Below, one piece after another: positions 1-9,656 of a stretch of DNA of 48,449 nucleotides (within the stretch, counting starts at the first letter, position 1; every line of letters begins with the position of its first letter). Location of the stretch: positions 1 through 48,449 of the forward strand of contig NZ_LOEE01000026.1 of NCBI RefSeq assembly GCF_001562415.1, in the 5' to 3' direction. The notes beneath the pieces were generated by a model, which was given only the letters and a program-made list of their open reading frames with translations, was not told the origin of the DNA and did no database searches. The DNA comes from Thermotalea metallivorans. Its GTDB lineage: Bacteria > Bacillota > Clostridia > Peptostreptococcales > Thermotaleaceae. Made by a program: the position numbers and the translations under genes.

Positions 1-877
1 AATTCATAGAATTCACCTCGAATACTTGATAATACAATTATTCGAGATAAAATCAAAAACTCCTTTTTGAAGCTCAGATATTTTCAAAATTATTTAAATT
101 GGTAAAAATAGTTAGGCGGAATATGAGTTGTAAATTTGCATTCTAGTATTTATAACCCTATTCTTGATAGAACTAGAAATACCAGAATTCTCATAGCATC
201 TGGAGCCCTAATTTTTTTCATGATAATCCCCCCATTTTTTGTTTATTTATGATCCTTACAGGTTTTGCATATCGTATAAATGTTTTTAATCATTCTGAGC
301 TTCGTATAAATTTCATAATTTCTAAACAGAGGATTAGAATAAAGATAAATGATAACTTATTCCGACAATAAATAATTCATGTAAATAATCTTCCGAAAAT
401 AATAAACCGCCAATAAAGTGTCATCCAACAATAATCATTTCCTTTAACCCAAATTATTTAAATTCAATTTGTTTTAAATAAAATTACAAATTGCTTTACA
501 TCTGTCTATTACTAAATTATGAAAATCTGGGTTATGCTGTTCTTCAATGTAAATTATATATATTTTTCAATTAAATGTAAATATATAATTATTTTTTATA
601 TTTTTGCAAATCTTTTGTAATATAACTTTGCAAATTTAAAATAACTAAAGTTTGAAAACTGTATAAAATTAATAAACCCAGATATCTGCAATTCTACAAA
701 TATTAATCATATACAAAGTTATACCGTAGGAAACATTGAATCATAAATAGTATCTTCAACATCAGTTTTATGCCGATGAAAGACCTAAAGAAATCATGTG
801 ATTTAGGAGAATGAGTTTGCACTAACTTAAAGCCAACACACCAATTTACATGAAAAAATACAGTCAAATAATATATT
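1..877. other. AT-rich gene-free stretch
   Basis: I see no convincing gene here on either strand. The stretch is visibly richer in A+T than the coding DNA beside it, with long A/T runs around 440-720 and a small inverted repeat (CCTAAA...TTTAGG) near 784-807. It lies downstream of prsA, where many spore formers carry spoVT. No spoVT-like reading frame is visible. It could be a long intergenic region, a decayed gene or the edge of an acquired segment. Confidence 0.5.
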
Positions 878-909
878 AAAAAAATCTGTGGTTTCCCACA
901 GATTTTTTT
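878..909 (-). terminator. Rho-independent terminator of prsA
   Basis: On the minus strand a CTGTGG-GAAA-CCACAG stem-loop is followed by a T tract. The stem is flanked by seven A and seven T, so it could work in both directions. It begins just beyond the prsA stop and probably ends the mfd-prsA transcript. Confidence 0.85.
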
Positions 910-914
910 GAAGC

Positions 915-1931
915 TTATTTTATATTTTCTAAATTCTTTTCGATTTTCTTTTCCGCCTTGAGTGCATTAATTTTTTCGCTAATGCCTTCTTCCGTCAGCT
1001 TTCCCTTGATTTCTTCCTTTACAGAATCAAAAGGCTTCAACTCGCTCTTTTTGTCTACCACCTTAATAATATGATATCCATAATCTGTCTTCACCAAATC
1101 GCTGATTTCTCCTGGCTGCAGCTCAAAGGCCACCTTTTCAAATTCTTGAACCATCATGCCCTTTGGAAAATACCCCAAATCTCCTCCCTGCTTTGCAGAA
1201 CCAGGATCTTGTGAAAACTCAATGGCAAGCTTTGCAAAATCTTCTCCGTTCTTTACCCTTTTCAACAATTCTTTTGCTTGCTCTTCGGCTTTTTTCACTT
1301 GGTCTTCCGGCATGGGCTTGCCGTCATCCCCTATAGTTTTCAAGAGAATATGGGAAGCCCTTACCTGCACATCCCTATATTCTTCAATATGATTGTCATA
1401 ATAGTCTTGTAATTTCTTATCGTTTAAATCCAATTCTTTTTCCACTTCTTCTCTAAACTTTTTCACATACAATTCTGTTTTGATTTGTTCTTTGATAAAG
1501 TTTTCATCAATCTTATTCTCATCCAAAAACTTTTTTACTTCCGGCTGTTTTTCCATTTTCTCCTTATAATTTTTATATTGCTTTTCAACCTCTGCCGCAT
1601 CAATCTCTACTTTATTTTTCTGCATATACTGAATAATTACCTCATCAGTAATTAATTTGTCCAACACATTTTCCTGAACAGCCTGCAGGAAGGTTTTTCC
1701 CCCTACATCCACACTCCAAATCTCTGTGCCGTAGACGCCTTCATAGTTTTTCTTAAAAATAGCCAAATTTTTATAATAGAAATCCTGACCGATTACCTTT
1801 CCGTCTACCTTTGCCACTGGCTTTCCATCCTTGCCGCCAATACCTCCGCTTTGGCATCCTGCTACAATCAACGCTGTGACAACTAGCAAAACGAGTATAA
1901 CGACCCTTGCATTGCTTTTCATGGGTTTCAC
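915..1931 (-). CDS. prsA: PrsA-type foldase lipoprotein (parvulin peptidyl-prolyl isomerase)
   Basis: Extracytoplasmic lipoprotein of 338 aa that helps exported proteins fold outside the membrane by cis-trans isomerisation of prolyl bonds. The N-terminus has basic residues, a hydrophobic stretch and a lipobox ending VAGC with the lipidated Cys at about residue 26. A SurA-N-like helical region follows. The parvulin domain starts at about residue 190 with RASHILLKT and contains the [10 protein letters not shown] motif, and a charged C-terminal tail ends the protein. The start is taken as GTG because GGGAGAGG lies four bases upstream; an in-frame ATG three codons later is too far from it. The gene lies 54 bp after mfd on the same strand, so cotranscription is likely. 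Family assignment is firm; the client proteins are unknown. Confidence 0.93.
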   Translation of the reverse strand: MKPMKSNARVVILVLLVVTALIVAGCQSGGIGGKDGKPVAKVDGKVIGQDFYYKNLAIFKKNYEGVYGTEIWSVDVGGKTFLQAVQENVLDKLITDEVIIQYMQKNKVEIDAAEVEKQYKNYKEKMEKQPEVKKFLDENKIDENFIKEQIKTELYVKKFREEVEKELDLNDKKLQDYYDNHIEEYRDVQVRASHILLKTIGDDGKPMPEDQVKKAEEQAKELLKRVKNGEDFAKLAIEFSQDPGSAKQGGDLGYFPKGMMVQEFEKVAFELQPGEISDLVKTDYGYHIIKVVDKKSELKPFDSVKEEIKGKLTEEGISEKINALKAEKKIEKNLENIK

Positions 1932-1985
1932 ACATCCTCTCCCTTTTCTGCCTTTGATTTTTCCTATTTTTTATTATATATGAAA

Positions 1986-4900
1986 TCAATTCCTATGAAA
2001 ACCACTAATTTTTTCTAAGAAATTTCTTGATTCATCCAGCTTGCTTTCTTCTCCACCATGCTTCAGCCGAATATATGGCCCAACTCCCCCATGAATTTGA
2101 ATCCTATTGCCATAACAATCCATCATGTATGCAATGATCTCCGGATTGATTCTACTGCTGTCATCAAATTGAAATTTGATATAGGATTCCCCTTCCGAGA
2201 TATGGGATATCCCTAGATTTTGAGCCATGGCTTTGATATAGGAAATGGAAATCAAATTCATCACCGGCTGAGGAATTGTACCGAAACGGTCTTCAAGCTC
2301 CTCTTCAATATCATACACATCCTGTTTCCCCCGTAGGGATGCAATTTTCTTGTACACTTCCAGCTTGTGATTTTCGTTTGCAATATAATCCTCCGGCACA
2401 AAAGCATTTACATTGATCTCTATGGTTGTTTCTACAGTTTTGGCGACTTGTTCCCCTTTCATCTCCCGTATAGTATCTTCCAAGAGTTTGCAATACAGAT
2501 CATACCCTATGGCAGCCATATGTCCATGCTGCTCTGCACCGATCAGGTTTCCTGCTCCTCTGATTTCCAGATCCCGCATAGCAATCTTGAAGCCGGAGCC
2601 AAATTCCGTGAATTCCTTAATGGCCTTCAGTCTTTTTTCAGCCACCTCCGTCAATACCTTATCTTTCTGGTAGGTTAAGTAAGCGTAGGCCAGTCGATTT
2701 GTTCTTCCTACCCTTCCTCTCAGCTGATACAATTGGGATAACCCCATTTTATCAGCATCATAGACGATGATGGTGTTCACATTGGATATATCCAGACCCG
2801 TTTCAATGATGGTAGTGCACACCAAGACATCAAACTCCCCATTCATGAAATCGATCATGACATTTTCCAACTCTCTTTCACTCATTTGCCCATGGCCTAC
2901 GGCAATTCTCGCCTCCGGCACCAGTCTCCGCATCTTGGCAGCCATCTGTTGAATTCCCTTCACCCGGTTAAAGACAAAATAGACTTGTCCTCCGCGATGG
3001 ATCTCTCGCAAAATGGCTTCCCTCACTACTTCATCATTATATTCCAATACATAGGTCTGTATAGGATATCTTTCTTCCGGAGGATCTTCGATAATACTCA
3101 TATCCCTCAAGCCAATCAAGGACATATGCAGGGTTCGTGGAATTGGTGTAGCCGTCAACGTCAGTACATCCACATGCTTTTTGAGTTGTTTTAAAGCCTC
3201 TTTATGCTTTACCCCAAATCGCTGTTCCTCGTCGATAATAAGCAACCCTAAATCTTTCAACTGCACATCCTTTGACAGCAACCGATGGGTTCCCACAATG
3301 ATATCAATGCTTCCGATCCTTAATTTTTCTATAATTTCATCCTGCTGACTTTCCGTACGGAACCTACTGAGCATTTCTATGGTGACAGGAAACTGGTTAA
3401 ATCGCTGAATCAACGTATTGTAATGCTGTTGGGCCAATATGGTAGTAGGGACCAAAAAGGCCACTTGCTTGCCGTCCATGACACATTTGAAGGCTGCTCG
3501 AATGGCCACCTCCGTCTTCCCGTATCCCACATCTCCACAGAGCAATCGATCCATAGGCACCGGCTTTTCCATATCTTTTTTGATTTCTTCTATACATTTC
3601 AATTGATCCTGGGTCTCTTCATAGGGAAAAGCATCTTCAAACTGACGCTGCCAAGGGGTATCCGGCGAGAAGGCATGCCCCTTCATCATCTGACGGGCCG
3701 CATAAAGGGCTAACAAGTCCTTTGCCATATCCTCAATGGCACCTTTTACCTTGGCTTTGGCCTTCTTCCATTCCGACCCTCCCAATTTATTTAATTTTGG
3801 CTGAACACCATCGGCACCGATATATTTTTGAACCAGATCCATTTGCTCAATAGGTATATAAAGGGAGCCCCCATCGGAGTATTTTACATGCAAATAGTCT
3901 TTTTTGACCCCCTGCACCTTTAGCTGTTCAATACCTGCATATTTTCCGATGCCATGATTCTCATGAACCACATAATCGCCAATATTTAAGTCTATAAAAG
4001 ATTTGATGGGCCTTGCATCCTTTTTTTTGGCAGTCGCCTTTTTCTTTTTGGAAATACCAAAAATTTCCTGATCTGTAATGACCAAAAATTTATTTCCATG
4101 ATATTCAAAGCCCTTCGTCAATATGCCCTGCAGGATAAAAGTCTGCCCAGACAGAATTTCCCTATTCCTTTCCTCCAGATAAACGGTATCCACCTGATGA
4201 TTCAGCAAAACTCCTTGGAGACTCTTTCCCCTTTCTACAGAACTGCAGAGCAAAATCGTTTTATAACCTTTGTATTTCCAGCGTTTTGCCTCTTCTATAA
4301 AAATATCCATCTTCCCGTGGAAGGACGGAGCCATTCTGGAAGAAAAATTGATGATATTTTTTGGAGGAAAATCAGGATTGTTTTTCGGCAAACTGGTCAT
4401 GACAAAAACTTGTTTTTTGCTCAGCCGATTTAAAATATCCTCATAGGAAAATAAAAGATTTGCCTGCTCCGGCAATATCTCGCCTCTTTCCAATTTCTCT
4501 CTAAAGGCTTCCACAAACTCACGATACACATGATCGGCTTTTTCTCGAACCCTCGATGGCTCATCGATAAAGATCAGAGCATTTTCCTCAAAATCATCAA
4601 GGAAAGATACTGTTTCCTCATAAAAGTAGGTAATATAATTCTCCCAGTCTTTTCCCCCATAGCCTGTTTCTATTTCTTCCATCCATTGTGCTGCAGTCTC
4701 TTCCATTTTTTTTCGTGCATCGCCTTTCACCTTTTTCGGCAGATGCTTTATATCCTCTTGTAAGCCTTTCATGGCCTTCTCCCTTGCCTCTCTGTCCAGA
4801 ATCATCTCCCGTGCAGGTGCAACAAAGACCTCTCTGACTTTTTCGATCGATAGTTGTGTTTCCAAATCAAAGCTGCGGATGGAATCAACTTCGTCATCAA

Positions 4901-5492
4901 AGAGTTCAATACGATAGGGCATGTCTGAAGTGATGGGGAAAAAGTCAATAATCCCCCCCCTTATGCTGAACTGTCCTTTTGCCTCCACCGTATCCGTTCT
5001 CTCGTAGCCTAATGTAAGGAAGCGCCTTATCGCATCGTCCAATTGAATCCTATCCCCGTATTGAATTTTCAAACAATACATGAAAAGCAAGTTTTTGGGA
5101 ATCAATCGGTTCAACAGACTCTCTACAGAAGCCACCACAACGGAAGATTTTTTCTGTCCCATTTCGATCCGGATTCTTATTCTTTCCTCAATACTCTGGT
5201 GGCTGTAAGCATCAATAGGATATAAAATAATTTCCTTTGCCGGATACAAGTATATGCTTTCATCCATAAAACATTTCAAATCTTCAAAAATTTTTTTTGC
5301 CTGCAACTCATGATAGGTAATAATCAGACATTGTCTGTTTTCCATCAAGCTTAAGGCAGATACAATATGGGGGAGCTGGGCATCTACCAGTCCATGGATA
5401 GCCGAAGGATTCAATCCCTTCTCAATACTGTATCGCAGCTCGCGGAATTCCTTTAATTCCTTTATTCCTTCAATAAATACATTGAACGTCAA
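1986..5492 (-). CDS. mfd: Transcription-repair coupling factor Mfd
   Basis: ATP-dependent DNA translocase of about 1168 aa that removes RNA polymerase stalled at lesions and recruits UvrA. The N-terminal UvrB-homology region comes first, then a CarD-like polymerase-interaction domain at about residues 498-580 (GDYVVHENHGIGKYAG). RecG-like motor domains follow, with Walker A GDVGYGKTE near residue 656 and DEEQ near residue 754. A TRG/C-terminal regulatory domain ends the protein. Length is typical. Three in-frame starts exist: TTG 5528, GTG 5501 and TTG 5492. I chose 5492 because AAGGGTG sits eight bases before it and the family's usual N-terminus (xFxxxIKELKE) begins there. A tract of eight G (4953-4960) lies in the frame. 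The gene follows pth, as in most Firmicutes, but no fin-like gene lies between. Confidence 0.95.
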   Translation of the reverse strand: MTFNVFIEGIKELKEFRELRYSIEKGLNPSAIHGLVDAQLPHIVSALSLMENRQCLIITYHELQAKKIFEDLKCFMDESIYLYPAKEIILYPIDAYSHQSIEERIRIRIEMGQKKSSVVVASVESLLNRLIPKNLLFMYCLKIQYGDRIQLDDAIRRFLTLGYERTDTVEAKGQFSIRGGIIDFFPITSDMPYRIELFDDEVDSIRSFDLETQLSIEKVREVFVAPAREMILDREAREKAMKGLQEDIKHLPKKVKGDARKKMEETAAQWMEEIETGYGGKDWENYITYFYEETVSFLDDFEENALIFIDEPSRVREKADHVYREFVEAFREKLERGEILPEQANLLFSYEDILNRLSKKQVFVMTSLPKNNPDFPPKNIINFSSRMAPSFHGKMDIFIEEAKRWKYKGYKTILLCSSVERGKSLQGVLLNHQVDTVYLEERNREILSGQTFILQGILTKGFEYHGNKFLVITDQEIFGISKKKKATAKKKDARPIKSFIDLNIGDYVVHENHGIGKYAGIEQLKVQGVKKDYLHVKYSDGGSLYIPIEQMDLVQKYIGADGVQPKLNKLGGSEWKKAKAKVKGAIEDMAKDLLALYAARQMMKGHAFSPDTPWQRQFEDAFPYEETQDQLKCIEEIKKDMEKPVPMDRLLCGDVGYGKTEVAIRAAFKCVMDGKQVAFLVPTTILAQQHYNTLIQRFNQFPVTIEMLSRFRTESQQDEIIEKLRIGSIDIIVGTHRLLSKDVQLKDLGLLIIDEEQRFGVKHKEALKQLKKHVDVLTLTATPIPRTLHMSLIGLRDMSIIEDPPEERYPIQTYVLEYNDEVVREAILREIHRGGQVYFVFNRVKGIQQMAAKMRRLVPEARIAVGHGQMSERELENVMIDFMNGEFDVLVCTTIIETGLDISNVNTIIVYDADKMGLSQLYQLRGRVGRTNRLAYAYLTYQKDKVLTEVAEKRLKAIKEFTEFGSGFKIAMRDLEIRGAGNLIGAEQHGHMAAIGYDLYCKLLEDTIREMKGEQVAKTVETTIEINVNAFVPEDYIANENHKLEVYKKIASLRGKQDVYDIEEELEDRFGTIPQPVMNLISISYIKAMAQNLGISHISEGESYIKFQFDDSSRINPEIIAYMMDCYGNRIQIHGGVGPYIRLKHGGEESKLDESRNFLEKISGFHRN

Positions 5493-5592
5493 TCTATTCA
5501 CACCCTTCGATTCATTGCAACACCACAAGCCCAGATCTTTTCTACCTGGGCATGGCCGCCATATATTTGCACATCTGGAAAACCCATCTCAT

Positions 5593-6150
5593 TTATCCAT
5601 TGTATTGATTCATCGCTTCCTGGATGCCTTTTCCCAACATGGCCTCCACTGCTTCCGCAGCCCTTTGGATGGTCATGTCGATCAATTCCCGATCTTCCTT
5701 TGAAAATTTACCCAATACATAATCCCCTAAGTCTCCCCGCTGGGGTCTTCCAATACCGATTCTCACCCTGGTAAAATGATCGGTCTGAATTTCATAGACA
5801 ATAGACCGCATGCCATTGTGGGTACCGGCACTTCCTTTGCCTCTAATCCTTAGTTTTCCCACTTCCAGATCAATATCATCATAAATGACAATCAATTGTT
5901 CAGGATCCAGCTTATAAAAATTTTGTATTTCCAATACCGTATGGCCACTTAGGTTCATATAGGTCTGGGGTTTCACCAGCATAGCCTTTTGGCCTGCGAT
6001 CAGGCCCTCTCCCATCAAAGCTTTAAATTTTATTTTGTTTACGGGAATATTATGCTTATACGATAAATAATCTATGACATCAAAGCCTACATTATGTCTC
6101 GTACCTGCATACTGTCTCCCCGGATTTCCCAGTCCGACAACAACAAACAT
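5593..6150 (-). CDS. pth: Peptidyl-tRNA hydrolase
   Basis: Cytoplasmic enzyme of 185 aa that cleaves peptidyl-tRNA released by abortive translation and so recycles tRNA. The N-terminus reads VVGLGNPG followed by TRHNVGF, with the catalytic His at residue 19. The substrate-binding motifs PQTYMNLSG and DDIDLEVGKLR and the GxxGxHNG motif are all present. Length matches bacterial Pth. AAAAAGG lies directly before ATG, with AAAGGGTG a little further upstream. The gene sits about 100 bp before mfd on the same strand. Its usual upstream partner prs is separated from it by a chemoreceptor gene and a repeat element. Confidence 0.96.
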   Translation of the reverse strand: MFVVVGLGNPGRQYAGTRHNVGFDVIDYLSYKHNIPVNKIKFKALMGEGLIAGQKAMLVKPQTYMNLSGHTVLEIQNFYKLDPEQLIVIYDDIDLEVGKLRIRGKGSAGTHNGMRSIVYEIQTDHFTRVRIGIGRPQRGDLGDYVLGKFSKEDRELIDMTIQRAAEAVEAMLGKGIQEAMNQYNG

Positions 6151-6313
6151 CCTTTTTGCACCCTTTCTCTATTGATACAGTCATCCATTATTATATCACA
6201 TTTATATCACAAGAATTTCAGTTTCAATTTTTTCTTGTTGATTTTATCCCATTGTGCCATATGGATCGATCATTGCAGCGAATCACCGGCTGTCACCCGT
6301 TGACATCCATCAA

Positions 6314-6336
6314 AATAGCCGGGAAAACCCGGCTAT
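6314..6336. terminator. Duplicated terminator hairpin, left copy
   Basis: A 23-bp sequence whose last 22 bases form a perfect hairpin (ATAGCCGGG-AAAA-CCCGGCTAT). On the minus strand it is followed by TTTTG. It is identical to 6490-6512, and the two copies bracket the 154-bp palindromic element. This copy probably kept the original terminator tail, displaced from the chemoreceptor gene by the insertion. Confidence 0.75.
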
Positions 6337-6490
6337 CAGTCTGTAGAAAAAGTAACGGGATAAGTAAGAACCCTTGGAGATTTAGGCTTCGTCGCCAATC
6401 AGCAAGCCGCTTTTTCCCTTGTTTTTTTATTTAGAAAAGCGGCGCAGATCTGAGCAGGAAGCCAAATCTCAAGGGTTTGTCTACAAGCTA
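6337..6490 (+). repeat. Palindromic insertion element, copy 1
   Basis: A non-coding element of about 154 bp, nearly identical to the copy at 14388-14536 in the same orientation. It begins CAGTCTGTAGAAAAAG and ends TTTGTCTACAAG; these ends are imperfect inverted repeats (TGTAGAAAAA against TTGTAGACAAA). Inside are two nested inverted pairs, an outer arm (ATTTAGGCTTC with GAAGCCAAAT) and an inner arm (AGCCGCTTTTTC with GAAAAGCGGC), around a T-rich loop. The transcript should fold into one long hairpin. It has no reading frame of note, so it would need a transposase supplied elsewhere. It resembles a MITE or REP-like unit, but I do not recognise the family. Confidence 0.8.
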
Positions 6491-6512
6491 ATAGCCGGGA
6501 AAACCCGGCTAT
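6490..6512 (-). terminator. Duplicated terminator hairpin, right copy (after chemoreceptor gene)
   Basis: The same 23-bp hairpin sequence as 6314-6336, lying four bases after the chemoreceptor stop codon. On the minus strand the stem is followed by TAGCTTG of the inserted element rather than a T run, so termination here may be weakened. Confidence 0.7.
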
Positions 6513-6516
6513 TTGC

Positions 6517-8514
6517 CTATATCTTAAATCTGTTTAATTCATTGCTCAGCTGAGCCGCCAGCTCATTTAGTTTGTCTGCTGCCCTGGCTACTTCCTCAAC
6601 GGCGGAGGTTTGCTGCTGCATGGAAGCACTTACTTCCTCGGAAGAGGCCGCAGTTTCTTCCGATACGGCCGAAATGTTCTCAATTGCAGCCACAATATTT
6701 TGGCTGTCCTTGTTCATCTCTACTACATATTGGCTAATTGCCTCTATCTTTTGGCTGATCAATTCAATAGATTTAGAAATATCCCCAAAGGATTTGCTTA
6801 CTTCCCCTACAGCTTGTCCCTGTTCCTTATTGCGTTCCTTCACTTCTGCCATAATATTGACCGTTGATTTTGTATGATTTTGAATACTTAATACGATTTC
6901 TTTAATTTCATCGGCAGATTTTCCGGATTGTTCTGCCAGTTTCCGGATCTCATCGGCCACAACGGCAAAACCTCTTCCCGCATCACCGGCGCGGGCAGCT
7001 TCGATGGCTGCATTGAGGGCCAAAAGGTTGGTCTGCTCTGCAATACTGCTGATGGTATCCAAAATACCTCCGATATGCTGGGATTCACTGTCTAATTCTG
7101 TGACGGCCTCCACAATGCGCTGGGTCGCCTGATTGTTTAATCTTGTCTTATCCTTTAATACTTCTACTGCCTGTACCCCATTCATATTGGCATCCATTAC
7201 TTGTTCCGATACCTTTGTCATTTCATAGGTACCTTCCGTCAATTTATTGAATTTATCCGCCAGATTGGAAACCAGCATGGAACCCTTCTCTGCTTCTGCC
7301 GCCTGTTCTGATGCCCCCTTGGCGATTTCCTCCACCGTTCGGGCTACCTCTTCCGCAGAAGCACTGGTTTCTTCGGATGTAGCTGCCAAAGTTTCCGAAG
7401 CGCTGCTTACTTCTGACGACACATGCCTTACTTGAGCCACCAGCTCCTTTAATCCTTCTACCATAACATTAAAGCTGTCGGCAAGCATTCCTACTTCATC
7501 CTTGGATTTTACCTGACAGCGGACGGTGAAATCCCCTTCCTTCATCCGTTCCATATCCTTTGCCAGAGTTTTCAGGGGTTTTGCAATACTATTAGATAAT
7601 AATACCGATATTACAATGGCAGCGGCCAATGCAACAATACCAATCAGCAAGCTGGAATATAGAAGGGTTGTGTATTGGTTCTGAATTTCTTTTATGTACA
7701 TGGTTGCCAATACCCGCCAGCCCACGCGGTCCATGGTAGTAAACACGCCGAATTTTTCTTCGTGGACGCCTTTTTCTTCCATCACATAGTCTACCACTCC
7801 GGACTTTTCCTTGCTGATGGCCTCAGCCACCTGAGGAACCGGTACAGGTTTTCCGATGAGTTCGTGATTAGGATGGGTCATGATATTGCCTGTTTTATCC
7901 AACAAGACCACATAGCCCATTTCCCCAATTTGGATGGCGTTAATCAATTTGGACAAATGTTCCAGGGAAACATCTAGGGCTACAACCCCTACAAATTCAT
8001 TGTTGTTCCTGCTGTCATACACAGGCTTGGCAACGGAAACAACCACCTTTCCTGTCCCCGCATCCACATAGGGGTCTGTCCAGACCAGGCCGTTTTTCTT
8101 TACGGCATCCTGATACCAGGGCCTGGAAGTAGGATCATAGCCTTCCGGAAGCTCTGTGGCAGGATACAGGAACATTTGCTTATCCTTGGTGCCAATATAG
8201 ACATTCAGCACATCGGGATGATTCTTGGCAAAATTCTCAAAGCCGTACATCATCCATTTAGGAGAGTCAGGATGAGACAGCACCTGTTCTACGTTGGCAT
8301 CGGTAGCCAAAGTCCCCAAATTTTCTTCTAAGCCCCGCAGATAAAGATCTACCGAGTGGCCCACTTCATTTACGATGGAACCGGTGCTGTCCTTCAGATT
8401 TGCCTTCATCAAGTCTACGGATTTAAAAAAGGAATTGACTCCAAAGACTGCCATAGGCACAGCAATCAGGAGTATGAAACTGACAATCAATTTAAATCGG
8501 ATTCCTCTTTTCAC
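6517..8514 (-). CDS. Methyl-accepting chemotaxis protein with Cache sensor
   Basis: Transmembrane chemoreceptor of about 665 aa. It senses a small ligand outside the cell and controls CheA through its cytoplasmic coiled coil. Order: TM helix at about residues 8-28, a dCache-type sensor ([14 protein letters not shown] followed by [10 protein letters not shown]), a second TM helix at about 283-308, a HAMP domain, and the signalling hairpin whose tip ([18 protein letters not shown]) lies near residues 495-525. Start GTG 8514 is chosen because GAAGGAGG lies six bases upstream and the TM helix follows at once; upstream in-frame sequence to 8709 has no signal. The gene breaks the usual prs-pth neighbourhood. 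The ligand cannot be told from sequence. Confidence 0.93.
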   Translation of the reverse strand: MKRGIRFKLIVSFILLIAVPMAVFGVNSFFKSVDLMKANLKDSTGSIVNEVGHSVDLYLRGLEENLGTLATDANVEQVLSHPDSPKWMMYGFENFAKNHPDVLNVYIGTKDKQMFLYPATELPEGYDPTSRPWYQDAVKKNGLVWTDPYVDAGTGKVVVSVAKPVYDSRNNNEFVGVVALDVSLEHLSKLINAIQIGEMGYVVLLDKTGNIMTHPNHELIGKPVPVPQVAEAISKEKSGVVDYVMEEKGVHEEKFGVFTTMDRVGWRVLATMYIKEIQNQYTTLLYSSLLIGIVALAAAIVISVLLSNSIAKPLKTLAKDMERMKEGDFTVRCQVKSKDEVGMLADSFNVMVEGLKELVAQVRHVSSEVSSASETLAATSEETSASAEEVARTVEEIAKGASEQAAEAEKGSMLVSNLADKFNKLTEGTYEMTKVSEQVMDANMNGVQAVEVLKDKTRLNNQATQRIVEAVTELDSESQHIGGILDTISSIAEQTNLLALNAAIEAARAGDAGRGFAVVADEIRKLAEQSGKSADEIKEIVLSIQNHTKSTVNIMAEVKERNKEQGQAVGEVSKSFGDISKSIELISQKIEAISQYVVEMNKDSQNIVAAIENISAVSEETAASSEEVSASMQQQTSAVEEVARAADKLNELAAQLSNELNRFKI

Positions 8515-8587
8515 ATAAAAGCCTCCTTCTCCATAAAAAAATAAAAAGATCATTTCAAAACATATTTCGACATTTTTTGTTGTTTTT

Positions 8588-8616
8588 ATTATATGAAAAT
8601 TTTGTGAATCATGCAA
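8588..8616 (-). promoter_or_regulatory. Sigma-A-type promoter of chemoreceptor gene
   Basis: On the minus strand TTGCAT and TATAAT are separated by 17 bases, about 74 bp before the GTG start. The chemoreceptor therefore probably has its own transcript, distinct from glmU-prs. No sigma-D-like element was seen. Confidence 0.65.
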
Positions 8617-8677
8617 TATTTTTGTAATCCCTTGCATCATGTATAGGAAAATTGCCGCATTTCCCGCAGGTCGTTGC

Positions 8678-8704
8678 AAAAAAAATGGCGGAAATTCATC
8701 CGCC
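8678..8704 (-). terminator. Rho-independent terminator of glmU-prs
   Basis: The minus strand has GGCGGATGAATTTCCGCC, a stem with a short loop, then ATTTTTTTT. It begins a few bases after the prs stop. Confidence 0.85.
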
Positions 8705-8708
8705 TTCA

Positions 8709-9656
8709 TTAATCAAACAACTTGCTTACGGAAAGATTCTCATAAATCCTTCGAATGGCCTCTGCAAAAATAGACGCTACCGACAAAGTAGTAATATTTT
8801 TTAATTTCTTTTCCTCGGGCAGGGGGATTGTATCCAGCACCACAAGCTCCTTGATGACAGAACTTTCAATCCGCTCGATGGCCGGCCCTGAAAGCACCGG
8901 ATGGGTGCAGCAGGCATAAACTTCCTTCGCTCCAAAATCCTTTAATGCCTTTGCCCCTTGCGTAATCGTCCCTGCTGTGTCAATCATGTCATCCACGAGA
9001 ATAACGTTTTTCCCTTCGATTTCGCCGATGATATTCATCACCTCAGATACATTGGCCTTCGGCCTTCTCTTATCAATGATGGCGATGGGCGTATCCAGCA
9101 GGTTTGCAAAGTTCCTGGCCCTTGTTACGCTGCCGAGGTCCGGCGATACCACCACCAAATCTTCCAGGGCAATTTTTTTAAAATATTCTGCTAAAATAGG
9201 CACACCCAATAAATGATCCACAGGGATATTAAAATATCCTTGAATCTGGGCGGCATGTAAATCCATCGTTAATACGCGATCTGCACCGGCTGTGGTAATA
9301 AGGTCTGCCACCAGTTTGGCCGTAATGGGATCCCTGGCCTTGGCCTTACGGTCTTGGCGTGCATAGCCATAGTAGGGGATGACCGCTGTAATTCTTCCGG
9401 CAGAAGCTCTTTTTAAAGCGTCAATCATGATTAAGAGCTCCATGAGATGGCGATTCACCGGTGCACAGGTGGATTGCACCACAAACACATCGGCACCCCT
9501 TACGGTTTCTCGAATATTTACAGCAATTTCCCCATCACTGAAGGAACCTACCTCTGCATCTCCCAACTTTACTCCTAAGACCTCACAAATTTTCAATGCC
9601 AAATCCTTGCTTGCATTTCCTGAAAAAACTTTTATCGTTTGTCCATTAATATTCAT
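8709..9656 (-). CDS. prs: Ribose-phosphate pyrophosphokinase (PRPP synthetase)
   Basis: Makes 5-phosphoribosyl-1-pyrophosphate from ribose 5-phosphate and ATP, the precursor for purine, pyrimidine, histidine, tryptophan and NAD synthesis. The 315-aa length is standard. Visible motifs are FSDGE near the N-terminus, the catalytic loop [17 protein letters not shown] and the PRPP-binding motif [12 protein letters not shown]. The ATG overlaps the end of glmU by 11 bp, so translation is probably coupled to glmU. A strong terminator follows. Confidence 0.97.
   Translation of the reverse strand: MNINGQTIKVFSGNASKDLALKICEVLGVKLGDAEVGSFSDGEIAVNIRETVRGADVFVVQSTCAPVNRHLMELLIMIDALKRASAGRITAVIPYYGYARQDRKAKARDPITAKLVADLITTAGADRVLTMDLHAAQIQGYFNIPVDHLLGVPILAEYFKKIALEDLVVVSPDLGSVTRARNFANLLDTPIAIIDKRRPKANVSEVMNIIGEIEGKNVILVDDMIDTAGTITQGAKALKDFGAKEVYACCTHPVLSGPAIERIESSVIKELVVLDTIPLPEEKKLKNITTLSVASIFAEAIRRIYENLSVSKLFD

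Noticed and set aside
5501-5590. 29-codon frame between pth and mfd (minus) as a fin-like or leader gene
   Set aside because: No similarity to Fin (about 76 aa with Cys motifs) and no good ribosome-binding site; it may only couple translation to mfd.
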